From Gammaproteobacteria bacterium (GTDB lineage Bacteria > Pseudomonadota > Gammaproteobacteria > Steroidobacterales > Rariloculaceae): a stretch of DNA of 13,282 bases. The stretch's first letter is position 1, and the number at the start of each line of letters is the position of its first letter. The stretch is taken from positions 1 through 13,282 of the forward strand of contig JAFGNC010000133.1 of NCBI GenBank assembly GCA_016927175.1. The letters are read 5' to 3'. This document shows, in pieces, positions 1 to 7,195 of the stretch. The notes beneath the pieces are model-generated. The model did not search any database. It was given only the letters and a program-made list of their open reading frames with translations, and was not told the DNA's origin. Position numbers and translations under genes: made by a program.

Positions 1-69
1 ACCGTGCAGCCAGATGATCGAGAGGCGAGGCGCCCCGTCACCCGTGATTCGTTCTATGCAGTCCAGCAT
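1..69 (-). CDS. Carboxylesterase / phospholipase-like alpha/beta hydrolase, N-terminal fragment (runs off left edge)
   Basis: Reading the minus strand from an ATG at 69 gives 23 codons, open to the edge, that end in IIWLHG. The pattern 'xxIWLHGLGADG' near the N-terminus is characteristic of the small carboxylesterase/acyl-protein-thioesterase family of alpha/beta hydrolases (for example Pseudomonas carboxylesterases), where HG forms part of the oxyanion-hole region. Only these first residues are visible, so the family call rests on one short motif. A second ATG lies directly upstream (72). The GAGG-like site (complement of 75-78) sits 5 nt from the ATG at 69 and only 2 nt from the one at 72, so I chose 69. 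The gene is divergent from argR and shares its upstream region. Confidence 0.5.
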   Translation of the reverse strand, partial: MLDCIERITGDGAPRLSIIWLHG

Positions 70-111
70 CATCGCCTCACTGTGCTTCGTCCGAGCCGGT
101 CCCCGCGGGGC

Positions 112-138
112 TTCCATTATTTGCGCATACCCTATATC
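112..138 (+). promoter_or_regulatory. Possible sigma-70-type promoter for argR and the arginine operon
   Basis: A -10-like TATATC at 133-138 lies in the only AT-rich stretch upstream of argR. A poor -35-like TTCCAT is at 112-117 with a short 15-bp spacer. Transcription would begin near 145, which would leave the ATG at 141 outside the message and favour the ATG at 171 as the argR start. The promoter is weak by sequence, and the call rests mainly on position and base composition. Confidence 0.3.
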
Positions 139-148
139 ATATGCGCAA
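121..148. promoter_or_regulatory. Perfect 9-bp inverted repeat upstream of argR, candidate ArgR operator
   Basis: TTGCGCATA (121-129) and TATGCGCAA (140-148) are exact reverse complements separated by 10 bp, and the spacer holds the candidate -10 element. ArgR family repressors usually autoregulate by binding AT-rich palindromes (ARG boxes) over their own promoter. This dyad is in the right place, but it does not match the E. coli ARG-box consensus closely. A lone ATTCA half-site follows at 153-157. An operator serving both argR and the divergent esterase gene is possible. Confidence 0.5.
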
Positions 149-170
149 GTTTATTCACTCGCTTCCCCTA

Positions 171-635
171 ATGCCCAGCGCACCCGCCCAGCAGCACGAG
201 CGGCGGCGCGCCATCGCGCGTCTCCTCAAGGAAAACCAGGTCGCCCGGCAGGCCGAGCTGGTCGAGCTGCTGCGCGCGGAAGGCTACGTTGCGACGCAAT
301 CGAGCGTGAGCCGGGATCTGAAGGACCTGGGGGCGGTGAAGCTGAAGAACGGCTACAGCCTGCCCGAAAGGTCGCACGACGGCAACGCGTCGGCGCTGGC
401 GCTCGTCGCGGAGCTCGTGCGGGACATCCGCACGGCCGGCGCGAACCTGCTGGTCGTCACGACCGCCGTCGGCGCCGCGCAGCGAGTCGCGGTGACGCTG
501 GACAGGATCGACTGGCCGGAGATCGTAGGGACGCTGTCGGGCGACGACACTATTTTCGTGGCCACGGCCAACTCGACGCAGCAGAGGCGCCTGCGCGCGC
601 GGCTGCGACAGAACTTGAGGAAGGTGACCAAATGA
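171..635 (+). CDS. argR: Arginine repressor ArgR
   Basis: This is a 154-residue protein of ArgR size (E. coli 156). An N-terminal winged helix-turn-helix carries the recognition segment TQSSVSRDLKDLGAVK (residues 42-57). The C-terminal oligomerisation and arginine-binding domain holds GAAQ (101-104) and the family signature GDDTIF (124-129), whose aspartates contact arginine in E. coli ArgR. ArgR hexamers bind operators when arginine is abundant. It is first in the operon and overlaps argG by 4 bp (ATGA), so it probably controls its own operon. I chose the ATG at 171 because the N-terminus then aligns with E. coli ArgR and lies downstream of the likely promoter. An in-frame ATG at 141 would add ten residues but falls inside the dyad. 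Neither start has a Shine-Dalgarno site. Confidence 0.93.
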   Translation: MPSAPAQQHERRRAIARLLKENQVARQAELVELLRAEGYVATQSSVSRDLKDLGAVKLKNGYSLPERSHDGNASALALVAELVRDIRTAGANLLVVTTAVGAAQRVAVTLDRIDWPEIVGTLSGDDTIFVATANSTQQRRLRARLRQNLRKVTK

Positions 636-1882
636 GCGCGCACACAACGGGCGGTAACGCCGCCGCAGGCCCGGCTGCGGGCCGGCCCGACGATCCGATC
701 GTCCTCGCCTTCTCGGGCGGTCTCGACACGTCGTTCTGCATCCCGTGGCTCACGGAGACCTACGGCCGGCCGGTCGTCACGGCCACCGTCAACACGGGCG
801 GAATCGACGCCGACGCGGCGCAGCAGCTCGAGCGGCACGCGCTCGCGCTCGGCGCGCGGCACCACGTGCTCGTCGAGGCGCGGGACGAGTTCTTCGATCA
901 GGTGCTGAAGTACCTGATCATGGGCAACGTGCGCCGCGGTCAGCTGTATCCGCTCTGCGTCGGCTCCGAGCGCGGCGTGCAGGCGCGTCACCTGGCGCAG
1001 CTCGCGGCCAAGCTCGGCGCGAACACCGTCGCGCACGGCTGCACGGCGGCCGGCAACGATCAGGTCCGCTTCGAAATCATATTGAAGGCGCTGGCGCCGC
1101 AGCTCGAGGTGCTCGCGCCGGTGCGCGATCATTCGTGGGCGCGCGCGGATCAGGTCGCGTACCTGAACGAGCGCGGCTTGCCGGTACCCGGCAAGGGCTC
1201 GGCCTACTCGATCAACCGGGGCCTGTGGGGCGTTACGATCGGAGGCACCGAGACGCTCGACTCGCGCGACTCGATTCCCGAGTCGGCCTGGGTGCTCAGC
1301 GCCGGCGCGTTCGACGCGCCGCGCGAGCCCCGCGACGTCGAGATCGGCTTCGAGCGCGGCGTGCCCGTCAGCCTCGACGGCGAGAAGCTCGCGCCCGTCG
1401 CCCTGATCGAGCGGCTCGAGGAAGTCGGCAAGGCCTACGCGATCGGCCGCGGCATTCACGTCGGCGACACGATTCTCGGCACGAAGGGCCGTGTCGCGTT
1501 CGAGGCGCCATCGGCCGAGATCCTGATCGCCTCGCACCGCGAGCTCGAGAAGCTGACGCTGACGGCACTGCAGATGCGCGTCAAGGAGCAATTGAGTCAG
1601 ACTTACGGGGACCTGGTGCACGAGGGCAAGCAGCTCGACCCGGTCGGCCGCGACATCGAGGCGCTGCTCGAATCGTCGCAGGCGCGCGTGACCGGCACGG
1701 TGCGCTGCAGGCTGCGCCCGGGGAGCCTGTTCGTTGCCGGCGTCACGTCGCCGCATTCGCTGATGGCGGCGAGCCGCGGCAAGTACGGCGAATCGGCGGG
1801 TGAGTGGACCAGCGCCGACGCGGTCGGCTTCTCGCGCATTCTGGCGTTGCCCGGAATGCTGCACACGCGAGCCGGAGGATAA
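632..1882 (+). CDS. argG: Argininosuccinate synthase
   Basis: ArgG joins citrulline and aspartate with ATP hydrolysis to AMP, giving argininosuccinate in the cytosol. The 416-residue protein has the N-type ATP pyrophosphatase loop SGGLDTS (residues 28-34) and the conserved HGCTAAGNDQVRFE (135-148). By eye it is closer to the Xanthomonas-type ArgG than to the longer E. coli enzyme, for example in the C-terminal 'SPHSLMAASRGKYGES' region, and that type is used in organisms with N-acylated citrulline intermediates. The ATG at 632 overlaps the argR stop and has a good ribosome site (GAGGAAGG about 7 nt upstream). The frame stays open far upstream, but that part is argR read out of frame. The next gene starts 4 nt after the stop. 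Confidence 0.95.
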   Translation: MSAHTTGGNAAAGPAAGRPDDPIVLAFSGGLDTSFCIPWLTETYGRPVVTATVNTGGIDADAAQQLERHALALGARHHVLVEARDEFFDQVLKYLIMGNVRRGQLYPLCVGSERGVQARHLAQLAAKLGANTVAHGCTAAGNDQVRFEIILKALAPQLEVLAPVRDHSWARADQVAYLNERGLPVPGKGSAYSINRGLWGVTIGGTETLDSRDSIPESAWVLSAGAFDAPREPRDVEIGFERGVPVSLDGEKLAPVALIERLEEVGKAYAIGRGIHVGDTILGTKGRVAFEAPSAEILIASHRELEKLTLTALQMRVKEQLSQTYGDLVHEGKQLDPVGRDIEALLESSQARVTGTVRCRLRPGSLFVAGVTSPHSLMAASRGKYGESAGEWTSADAVGFSRILALPGMLHTRAGG

Positions 1883-1886
1883 CCAC

Positions 1887-2963
1887 ATGATGCGTTCGGT
1901 AGTCGTCGATAAAATCGCTTCGGTCGCGGTCGCGAGCGACCTGTCCCACGAGATCCGGGTCGACTCGAAGATCCCGTGCGAGGAAGGCGTTCTGATCGCG
2001 GCCGAGGTTCTGACCTCCAAGTCGAGCTATAACACGCTCGAGCTGACCAGCGGCCGCATGGCGCAGATCAAGCGCGGCGACGTCATCGTCGGCGCGCTCG
2101 GCCACCGCAAGGCGCTGTTCGGCTATTCCGGCCACCTGCCGGAGAAGCTCGAGCCGGGTGACATCGTGCAGCTGCTGAATCTCGGCGGCGTCATGGGCAT
2201 CTGCGACTCGATCAACCCGACGCACGGGCAGCCGTTCGACTGCCGCGTGCTCGGCGTCGTGCTCGATTTCCCGTACCTCGGGCAGCGCGTCGGCGTGCCG
2301 GCACGGGTCAGCGAAATCAAGGCCGCCGCCGACGTGCGCGTCGCTACCAACGGCGTGCCGGTCGTCGCGCTGGCCGGCACCTGCATGAACTCCGGCAAGA
2401 CCGCGGCGGCGTGCGCCGTGGTCAGCCGGTTTCGTCACAACGGCCTCGTCGTGGACGCGTTCAAGGCCACTGGCGTCGCGCTGCGCCGCGACATCCTGGC
2501 CATGGAAGACGCCGGCGCGCGCAACACGGCCATCTTCACCGATCTCGGCGTCGTCGCGACCACATCCGGCAACGCGCCGGCGCTGACCCGCAACCTGCTC
2601 GCAATGCTCGTGCAGAAGCGGCCGGACGTCATCGTCTTCGAGCTCGGCGACGGCCTGCTCGGCGCCTACGGCGTCGAAGCCATCCTGCGCGACGACGAGA
2701 TTCGCAACGCCCTCAGCGCCCTCGTGCTGTGCGCGAACGACCCGGTCGCCGCATGGGGCGGCGTCAAGCTGCTGCAGGACGAGTTCGGCATCGAGCCGAC
2801 CGTCGTGACGGGACCCGCGACGGACAACCAGGTCGGCATCGACATCATCCGGCAGCGTTCGAACGTGCCGGCGATCAATGCTCTCGCGGGCGGCGCGGAT
2901 CTCGGCGATCTGCTGCAGTCCTCGATCGGCCTCGGCGCCCGAATCGCGAAGGCCGCGCCATGA
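1887..2963 (+). CDS. Uncharacterised P-loop NTPase-like protein in the arginine operon; candidate N-acylglutamate-forming enzyme
   Basis: This 358-residue protein has two parts. Residues 1-155 look like a beta-rich domain I do not recognise. Residues 156-358 are a P-loop domain with GTCMNSGKT (164-172), then KATG (193-196), then DVIVFELGDGLLG (247-259). The spacing G-T-x5-G-K-T and the following E-x-G-x-G-type strand resemble dethiobiotin synthetase and the C-terminal domain of DUF1611 proteins, rather than a standard Walker A. I recall that one DUF1611 member, DgcN, was described as a D-glutamate N-acetyltransferase. The N-terminus here differs from typical DUF1611, so membership is not certain. 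The gene sits between argG and argC, overlaps argC by 4 bp, and has GGAGG 8 nt before the ATG at 1887 (a second ATG follows at 1890). No other enzyme here could acylate glutamate. The function is unproven. Confidence 0.75.
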   Translation: MMRSVVVDKIASVAVASDLSHEIRVDSKIPCEEGVLIAAEVLTSKSSYNTLELTSGRMAQIKRGDVIVGALGHRKALFGYSGHLPEKLEPGDIVQLLNLGGVMGICDSINPTHGQPFDCRVLGVVLDFPYLGQRVGVPARVSEIKAAADVRVATNGVPVVALAGTCMNSGKTAAACAVVSRFRHNGLVVDAFKATGVALRRDILAMEDAGARNTAIFTDLGVVATTSGNAPALTRNLLAMLVQKRPDVIVFELGDGLLGAYGVEAILRDDEIRNALSALVLCANDPVAAWGGVKLLQDEFGIEPTVVTGPATDNQVGIDIIRQRSNVPAINALAGGADLGDLLQSSIGLGARIAKAAP

Positions 2964-4060
2964 GCGGCGCGGCGGCCGACGGGAAGGGCCCGTTCCCCGA
3001 AGAGGGGCAGTGGCCCGTGCTGGTCCTCGGCGGCTCGGGCTACGTCGCCGGCGAGATGCTGCGCCTGATCGCCGCTCATCCGCGGCTCGAGCTCGCGGGC
3101 GCGATCTCGACCAGCCAGGCGGGCGAGCAGATCGCGGCGACCTTCCCGCACCTGGCGCCGGCCTACCCGCGGCAGTGCTTCGTCACGCTCGAGGCCGCGA
3201 TCGAGCGCCTCGGCGCGGCCGAGCGGTCGGTGCTGCTGTCTGCGGCGCCGCACGGCGCGTCCGCGGAGATCGTCGCGCAGATGCTGGACGCCGCCGAGTC
3301 GGCCGGCGTGACGCTGACGGTCGTCGACGCGTCGGCCGATTTCCGCTTCGCCGACCCCGAGGCCTACGCGGCCGTATACGGTCATCCGCACGCGGCGCCG
3401 GAGCGGCTTGCCGACTTCACCTGCGCGCTGCCCGAGCACCTGAAGAGCGTCGAGACGCCGCATGCGGCGCACCCGGGCTGCTTCGCCACGTCGATGCTGC
3501 TCGGCATCGTGCCGCTCGTGGCGACAGGCCTCGTCGACGGCGAGTTCTACGTCAGCGCCGTCACCGGCAGCACCGGCGCCGGCCGCACGCCGCGCGACAC
3601 GACGCATCACCCGCTGCGTCACAACAACCTGTTCGCCTACCAGGCGCTGAAACACCGTCACTCGCCGGAAGTCCGCGCGCTGACCGAGGCCGCGACGGGC
3701 CGCCCGATCGGCCTGCATTTCGCGCCGCATTCCGGGCCGTTCGCCCGCGGGATCTACGCATCGATCTTCGCGCGCCATACGGGCGGGCTGACGACGGCCG
3801 ACGCGATCGAAGCGCTGGCGGAGTTTTACCGCGACGCGGCATTCGTGCGCGTGCTCGAGGACCCGCCGCGGATGAAGGATATCGTCGCGACCAATTACGC
3901 GGCGATCAGTGCGGCGGTGGACGGCGACACGGTCGTCGTTCACTCGACCGTGGACAACCTGGTCAAAGGCGCTGCGGGAGGCAGCATACAATGGACGAAT
4001 CGACTGCTCGGGTTGCCGGAGCACCTGGGGCTCACGGCCCCCACGGCGGGCTGGTTATGA
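2960..4060 (+). CDS. argC: N-acyl-gamma-glutamyl-phosphate reductase
   Basis: ArgC reduces N-acyl-glutamyl phosphate to the semialdehyde with NADPH. The 366-residue protein has the Rossmann motif GGSGYVAGEMLRL (residues 24-36), the catalytic cysteine in HPGCFAT (171-177, Cys174) and the second active-site segment PHSGPFARGI (256-265, His257). An N-terminal extension of about 17 residues precedes the first strand. The ATG at 2960 overlaps the stop of the P-loop gene (ATGA) and has GAAGG 7 nt upstream. The 3' end overlaps argD in the same 4-bp way. Whether the natural substrate is N-acetyl or N-succinyl cannot be read from this gene; the downstream carbamoyltransferase hints at succinyl. Confidence 0.93.
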   Translation: MSGAAADGKGPFPEEGQWPVLVLGGSGYVAGEMLRLIAAHPRLELAGAISTSQAGEQIAATFPHLAPAYPRQCFVTLEAAIERLGAAERSVLLSAAPHGASAEIVAQMLDAAESAGVTLTVVDASADFRFADPEAYAAVYGHPHAAPERLADFTCALPEHLKSVETPHAAHPGCFATSMLLGIVPLVATGLVDGEFYVSAVTGSTGAGRTPRDTTHHPLRHNNLFAYQALKHRHSPEVRALTEAATGRPIGLHFAPHSGPFARGIYASIFARHTGGLTTADAIEALAEFYRDAAFVRVLEDPPRMKDIVATNYAAISAAVDGDTVVVHSTVDNLVKGAAGGSIQWTNRLLGLPEHLGLTAPTAGWL

Positions 4061-5232
4061 CGACCGATACCACGGCGCCGGCGAAGCATCGCGGCGCGCA
4101 TCTCGACGAGGTTTACCCGACGCTGCCGTTCACGCCGGTCAGCGGCAGCGGCGCGTGGCTCGAGGACGAGAGCGGGCGCCGCGTGCTCGACTTCTACGGC
4201 GGCCATGCCGTCGCGGCGCTCGGCTACGGGCACCCGCGCCTGATCGAAGCGGTGTCGAAGCAGACCGCCCGGCTGCACTTTCAGAGCAACGTGCTGCCGC
4301 TCGGTATCCGCGACGAGGCGGCCGACCGTCTGGCGGCGTTCGCGCCGCGCGGTCTCGACCGTGTGTTCTTCGTCAACAGCGGCGCCGAGGCCAACGAGAA
4401 CGCGCTGCGCGTGGCGCTGAAGCTCACCGGCAGGCCCAAGATCGTCGCCGTCGAGCACAGCTTCCACGGCCGAACGGCCGCCGCGGCCGCGGTCACGTGG
4501 GGCTCGAAGAAGTGGTACGGCTTTCCGCGCACGCCGATGGACGTGCAGTTCGTGCCGCGCGGCGACGTCGCGGCGCTGCACGCCGCCGTCGACGAGCGTA
4601 CGGCCGCCGTCATCGTCGAGCCCGTGCAGGGCCTCGCCGGCGCTTACGATCTCGGCGCGGATTTTCTGCGCGCCGCCCGCCAGGCCTGCGACCGGCACGA
4701 TGCGCTCCTGATCCTCGACGAGGTGCAGTCCGGCATGGGCCGGCTCGGGAAGCCTTTCGGCGCGGACCTGTACCGCGTCGCGCCGGACCTGCTGACGACG
4801 GCGAAGGGTCTCGCGGGCGGCTTCCCGTGCGGCGCGCTGATCATGACGCGCACGATCGCGGCCGAGCTGACCCCCGGCCAGCTCGGCACGACTTTCGGCG
4901 GCGGGCCCGTAGCCTGCGCCGCGATCGTCGCCGTGATCGACGCGATCGAGCAGGAGAACCTGCTCGAGAACGTGAGGACGCTGTCGGCGCTGATTCGTCA
5001 GACCTGCGTCACGGGCCCCGTCGTCGGCATGCAGGGCGAGGGTTTCCTGATCGGTCTGAAGACGACGCCGCCGGCCGCGAAGCTGCGCGACGCGCTGCTC
5101 GAGCGCGACATCCTGACCGGGACCAGCACGGATCCGCACGTGCTGCGGCTGCTGCCGCCGCTGATCCTCGAACGCAGCCATGTCGAGCTGCTGGCCGCTG
5201 CACTGACGGAGCTCGCCGATGCTAGCCTTTAA
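4057..5232 (+). CDS. argD: N-acyl-ornithine aminotransferase (class III, PLP-dependent)
   Basis: ArgD exchanges the semialdehyde oxygen for an amino group from glutamate, giving N-acylornithine. The 391-residue protein shows the class III aminotransferase fold: SGAEANENAL (108-117), FHGRT (136-140), ILDEVQSGMGR (219-229, with Asp221 facing the cofactor nitrogen) and the PLP lysine Lys250 in TTAKGLAGGFP. I place the start at the ATG at 4057, which overlaps the argC stop in the ATGA pattern used elsewhere in this operon. An in-frame ATG at 3991 has a better ribosome site (GGGAGG, 9 nt upstream) and would add 22 Gly/Ala/His-rich residues lying inside argC. The 3' end overlaps argF' by 14 bp. Confidence 0.93.
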   Translation: MTTDTTAPAKHRGAHLDEVYPTLPFTPVSGSGAWLEDESGRRVLDFYGGHAVAALGYGHPRLIEAVSKQTARLHFQSNVLPLGIRDEAADRLAAFAPRGLDRVFFVNSGAEANENALRVALKLTGRPKIVAVEHSFHGRTAAAAAVTWGSKKWYGFPRTPMDVQFVPRGDVAALHAAVDERTAAVIVEPVQGLAGAYDLGADFLRAARQACDRHDALLILDEVQSGMGRLGKPFGADLYRVAPDLLTTAKGLAGGFPCGALIMTRTIAAELTPGQLGTTFGGGPVACAAIVAVIDAIEQENLLENVRTLSALIRQTCVTGPVVGMQGEGFLIGLKTTPPAAKLRDALLERDILTGTSTDPHVLRLLPPLILERSHVELLAAALTELADASL

Positions 5233-6220
5233 CGATCTCGCCGATTTCCCTCATGCCGAGATCGGCTCGCTGCTGAAGCTCGCCGCCCGCCTCGAGCGCG
5301 AGCCCGAGCCGCGCGCGCTCGAGGGCAAGGTGCTGTCGCTGCTGTTCCTGAATCCGTCGCTGCGGACGCTCGCGTCGTTCCAGGCGGCCATGGTGCGCCT
5401 CGGCGGCGGCTCGTTCGTGATCTCGCCGGAGATGTCGATCCACGGCCTCGAGTCGCGGTCGGGCATCGTCATGGACGGCGTCGCGGCCGAGCACATCCGC
5501 GAGGCCGTGCCGGTCATCGCGTCCTACGGCGACGCGATCGGCATCCGCGCGTTCGCCGAGAGGCTCAACCTCGACGACGATCTCGCGGACCGGCGTTTCG
5601 CCGAGCTCGCGGCGCTGGCGGACAAGCCGACGATCAACATGGAATCGGCGATCAACCACCCGTGCCAGAGTCTCGCCGACTGGAAGACGATGGACGAGCT
5701 GGCCATTCCCTCGACGGGCGGCCGCTTCGTGCTGTCGTGGGCGTATCATCCGAAGGCGCTGCCGCTCGCCGTGCCCGCCGCGACCGTGCACATGGCCGCG
5801 ATGCGCGGCATGGACGTCGTCGTGCTGCGCCCGCCGGGTTTCGAGCTGCCGGACGCGGTCATGGACAAGGCCCGCGCCGCGGCGGAGGCCTCCGGCGGCA
5901 GGGTCAGCGAAACCGAGGACCGGCGCGAGGCCATGGAGGGCGCGCACGTCATCTATGCGAAGTCGTGGTCTTCCACGCGTCACTACACCGACCGCCTGGC
6001 CGATCAGGCGCTGCGCGAGGAGCTGACGGGCTGGTGTGTCGACGAGCCGTGGTTCGACAACGCGCGCGAGGACTGCCGCTTCATGCACTGCCTGCCGGTG
6101 CGGCGGGGCGTCGTCGTCGCCGACCGGATTCTGGACGGCCCGCGCAGCGTCGTGATCCGCGAGGCGCAAAACCGAATGCTGGTGCAGATGGCCGTGCTGT
6201 ACCGGATGCTGAAAGGATGA
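5219..6220 (+). CDS. argF': N-acyl-L-ornithine carbamoyltransferase, probably N-succinylornithine type
   Basis: This 333-residue transcarbamylase aligns with Xanthomonas acetylornithine and Bacteroides succinylornithine enzymes rather than ordinary ornithine carbamoyltransferase. It has the carbamoyl-phosphate loop FLNPSLRT (43-50), HPCQ (147-150), SWAYHPKALPLAVP (173-186) and FMHCLPVRR (288-296). In VMDGVAAEH (84-92), Ala90 occupies the site of Glu92 in the Xanthomonas acetyl enzyme and Pro90 in the Bacteroides succinyl enzyme. Replacing that Glu by Ser, Pro or Ala is reported to switch specificity to succinylornithine. LPxAVP and EAVPVI also look more like the Bacteroides enzyme. The residue after SLRT is Leu instead of the usual Arg. 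The start overlaps argD by 14 bp and has GGAG 7 nt upstream. The product would be N-acylcitrulline, which needs a deacylase not seen here. Confidence 0.88.
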   Translation: MLAFNDLADFPHAEIGSLLKLAARLEREPEPRALEGKVLSLLFLNPSLRTLASFQAAMVRLGGGSFVISPEMSIHGLESRSGIVMDGVAAEHIREAVPVIASYGDAIGIRAFAERLNLDDDLADRRFAELAALADKPTINMESAINHPCQSLADWKTMDELAIPSTGGRFVLSWAYHPKALPLAVPAATVHMAAMRGMDVVVLRPPGFELPDAVMDKARAAAEASGGRVSETEDRREAMEGAHVIYAKSWSSTRHYTDRLADQALREELTGWCVDEPWFDNAREDCRFMHCLPVRRGVVVADRILDGPRSVVIREAQNRMLVQMAVLYRMLKG

Positions 6221-6239
6221 GACCTTGAGGGATGAAGCG

Positions 6240-7181
6240 ATGCCACGACTGAGCGGGACCGAACGCACGATCGTCGTCACGGCGCTGCGGCACGCGGTGC
6301 CGTACATGCGCATGTACAAGAAGAAGGTGTTCGTGCTGAAGGCCGGCGGCGACGCGTTCACCACGACCGAGTCGACGCGGGCGCTGGCCGAGCAGATCGG
6401 CATCCTGCACCAGGTCGGCATCCGCGTCGTGCTCGTGCATGGCGGCGGCCCGCAGGCGACGCAGCTCGCGGGCCGACTCGGGCTCGAGAGCCGCTTCGTC
6501 GACGGCCGACGCGTCACGGACGAGGCGACGCTGGACGTCGCGACGATGGTGCTGAACGGCCAGATCAACACGCGGATCCTCGCCGCGTGCCGCGAGCTCG
6601 GCATCCCGGCCGTCGGCATCAGCGGCGTCGACGGCGGCCTGATCCGCGCGCGCAGGCGCCCGCCCGTCACGCGCGCGGGCGGCGACGGCAAGGACGAGAA
6701 GGTCGACTACGGCTTCGTCGGCGACATCGAAGGTGTCGATGCCGGCGTCGTCGGGAAGCTGCTCGACAACGACCTCGTGCCGATCGTGAGCCCGATATCG
6801 GCCGACGACGCCGGAACGCTGCTGAACATCAACGCCGACACGGTGGCCGCCGCGATCGCGTGCGAGCTCGGCGCGGAGAAGCTCGTCCTCGCGACGGGCG
6901 CGCCCGGCATCCTCGAAACCCTCGACGATCCGCGTTCGCTGATCTCGTACGTCGATCGCGCGGGTCTGCGCCGGCTGCGCGACGAAGGCCGGCTCATGGA
7001 CGGCATGCTGCCGAAGGTCGCGGCCATCGAGCAGGCGCTGTCGGGCGGCGTACGGCGCGTCCACGTCATCTCGTACTCGCTGCCGGACAGCCTGCTGCTC
7101 GAAGTCTTCACGAACGAGGGCACCGGCACGATGGTCGTCGACGACATCGAGCACCTGAGCCCGGCCGAGCAGCAGACCTGA
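6240..7181 (+). CDS. argB: N-acylglutamate kinase
   Basis: ArgB phosphorylates the gamma-carboxylate of N-acylglutamate using ATP. The 313-residue amino-acid-kinase-fold protein contains LKAGGDA (33-39, Lys34), the glycine-rich HGGGPQ (67-72), RRVTDE (90-95) for substrate binding, NINADT (196-201) and GMLPKV (255-260, with the catalytic-type Lys259). It ends soon after the kinase domain. It lacks the C-terminal acetyltransferase domain fused to ArgB in Xanthomonas, so this organism needs a separate N-acylglutamate synthase. The start is the ATG at 6240 with GAGG 9 nt upstream. A TTG at 6225 would add five residues. The gene follows argF' by 19 nt. Confidence 0.93.
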   Translation: MPRLSGTERTIVVTALRHAVPYMRMYKKKVFVLKAGGDAFTTTESTRALAEQIGILHQVGIRVVLVHGGGPQATQLAGRLGLESRFVDGRRVTDEATLDVATMVLNGQINTRILAACRELGIPAVGISGVDGGLIRARRRPPVTRAGGDGKDEKVDYGFVGDIEGVDAGVVGKLLDNDLVPIVSPISADDAGTLLNINADTVAAAIACELGAEKLVLATGAPGILETLDDPRSLISYVDRAGLRRLRDEGRLMDGMLPKVAAIEQALSGGVRRVHVISYSLPDSLLLEVFTNEGTGTMVVDDIEHLSPAEQQT

Positions 7182-7195
7182 GCGGAAGTCAAGCG

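Noticed and set aside
141..170. ATG at 141 as the argR start
   Set aside because: It lies inside the inverted repeat and at the likely transcription start, has no ribosome site, and adds residues that E. coli ArgR lacks. Not fully excluded.
14..631. Long upstream extension of the argG reading frame, open from 14
   Set aside because: This part overlaps argR in another frame and is Arg/Ala/Gly-rich nonsense typical of GC-rich DNA. The argG start at 632 has a ribosome site and the correct family N-terminus.
353..2020. Long minus-strand open frame opposite argR and argG
   Set aside because: Arg/Ala-rich shadow of strongly conserved genes, with no recognisable motif. Similar antisense frames occur opposite argC, argD, argF', argH and polA.
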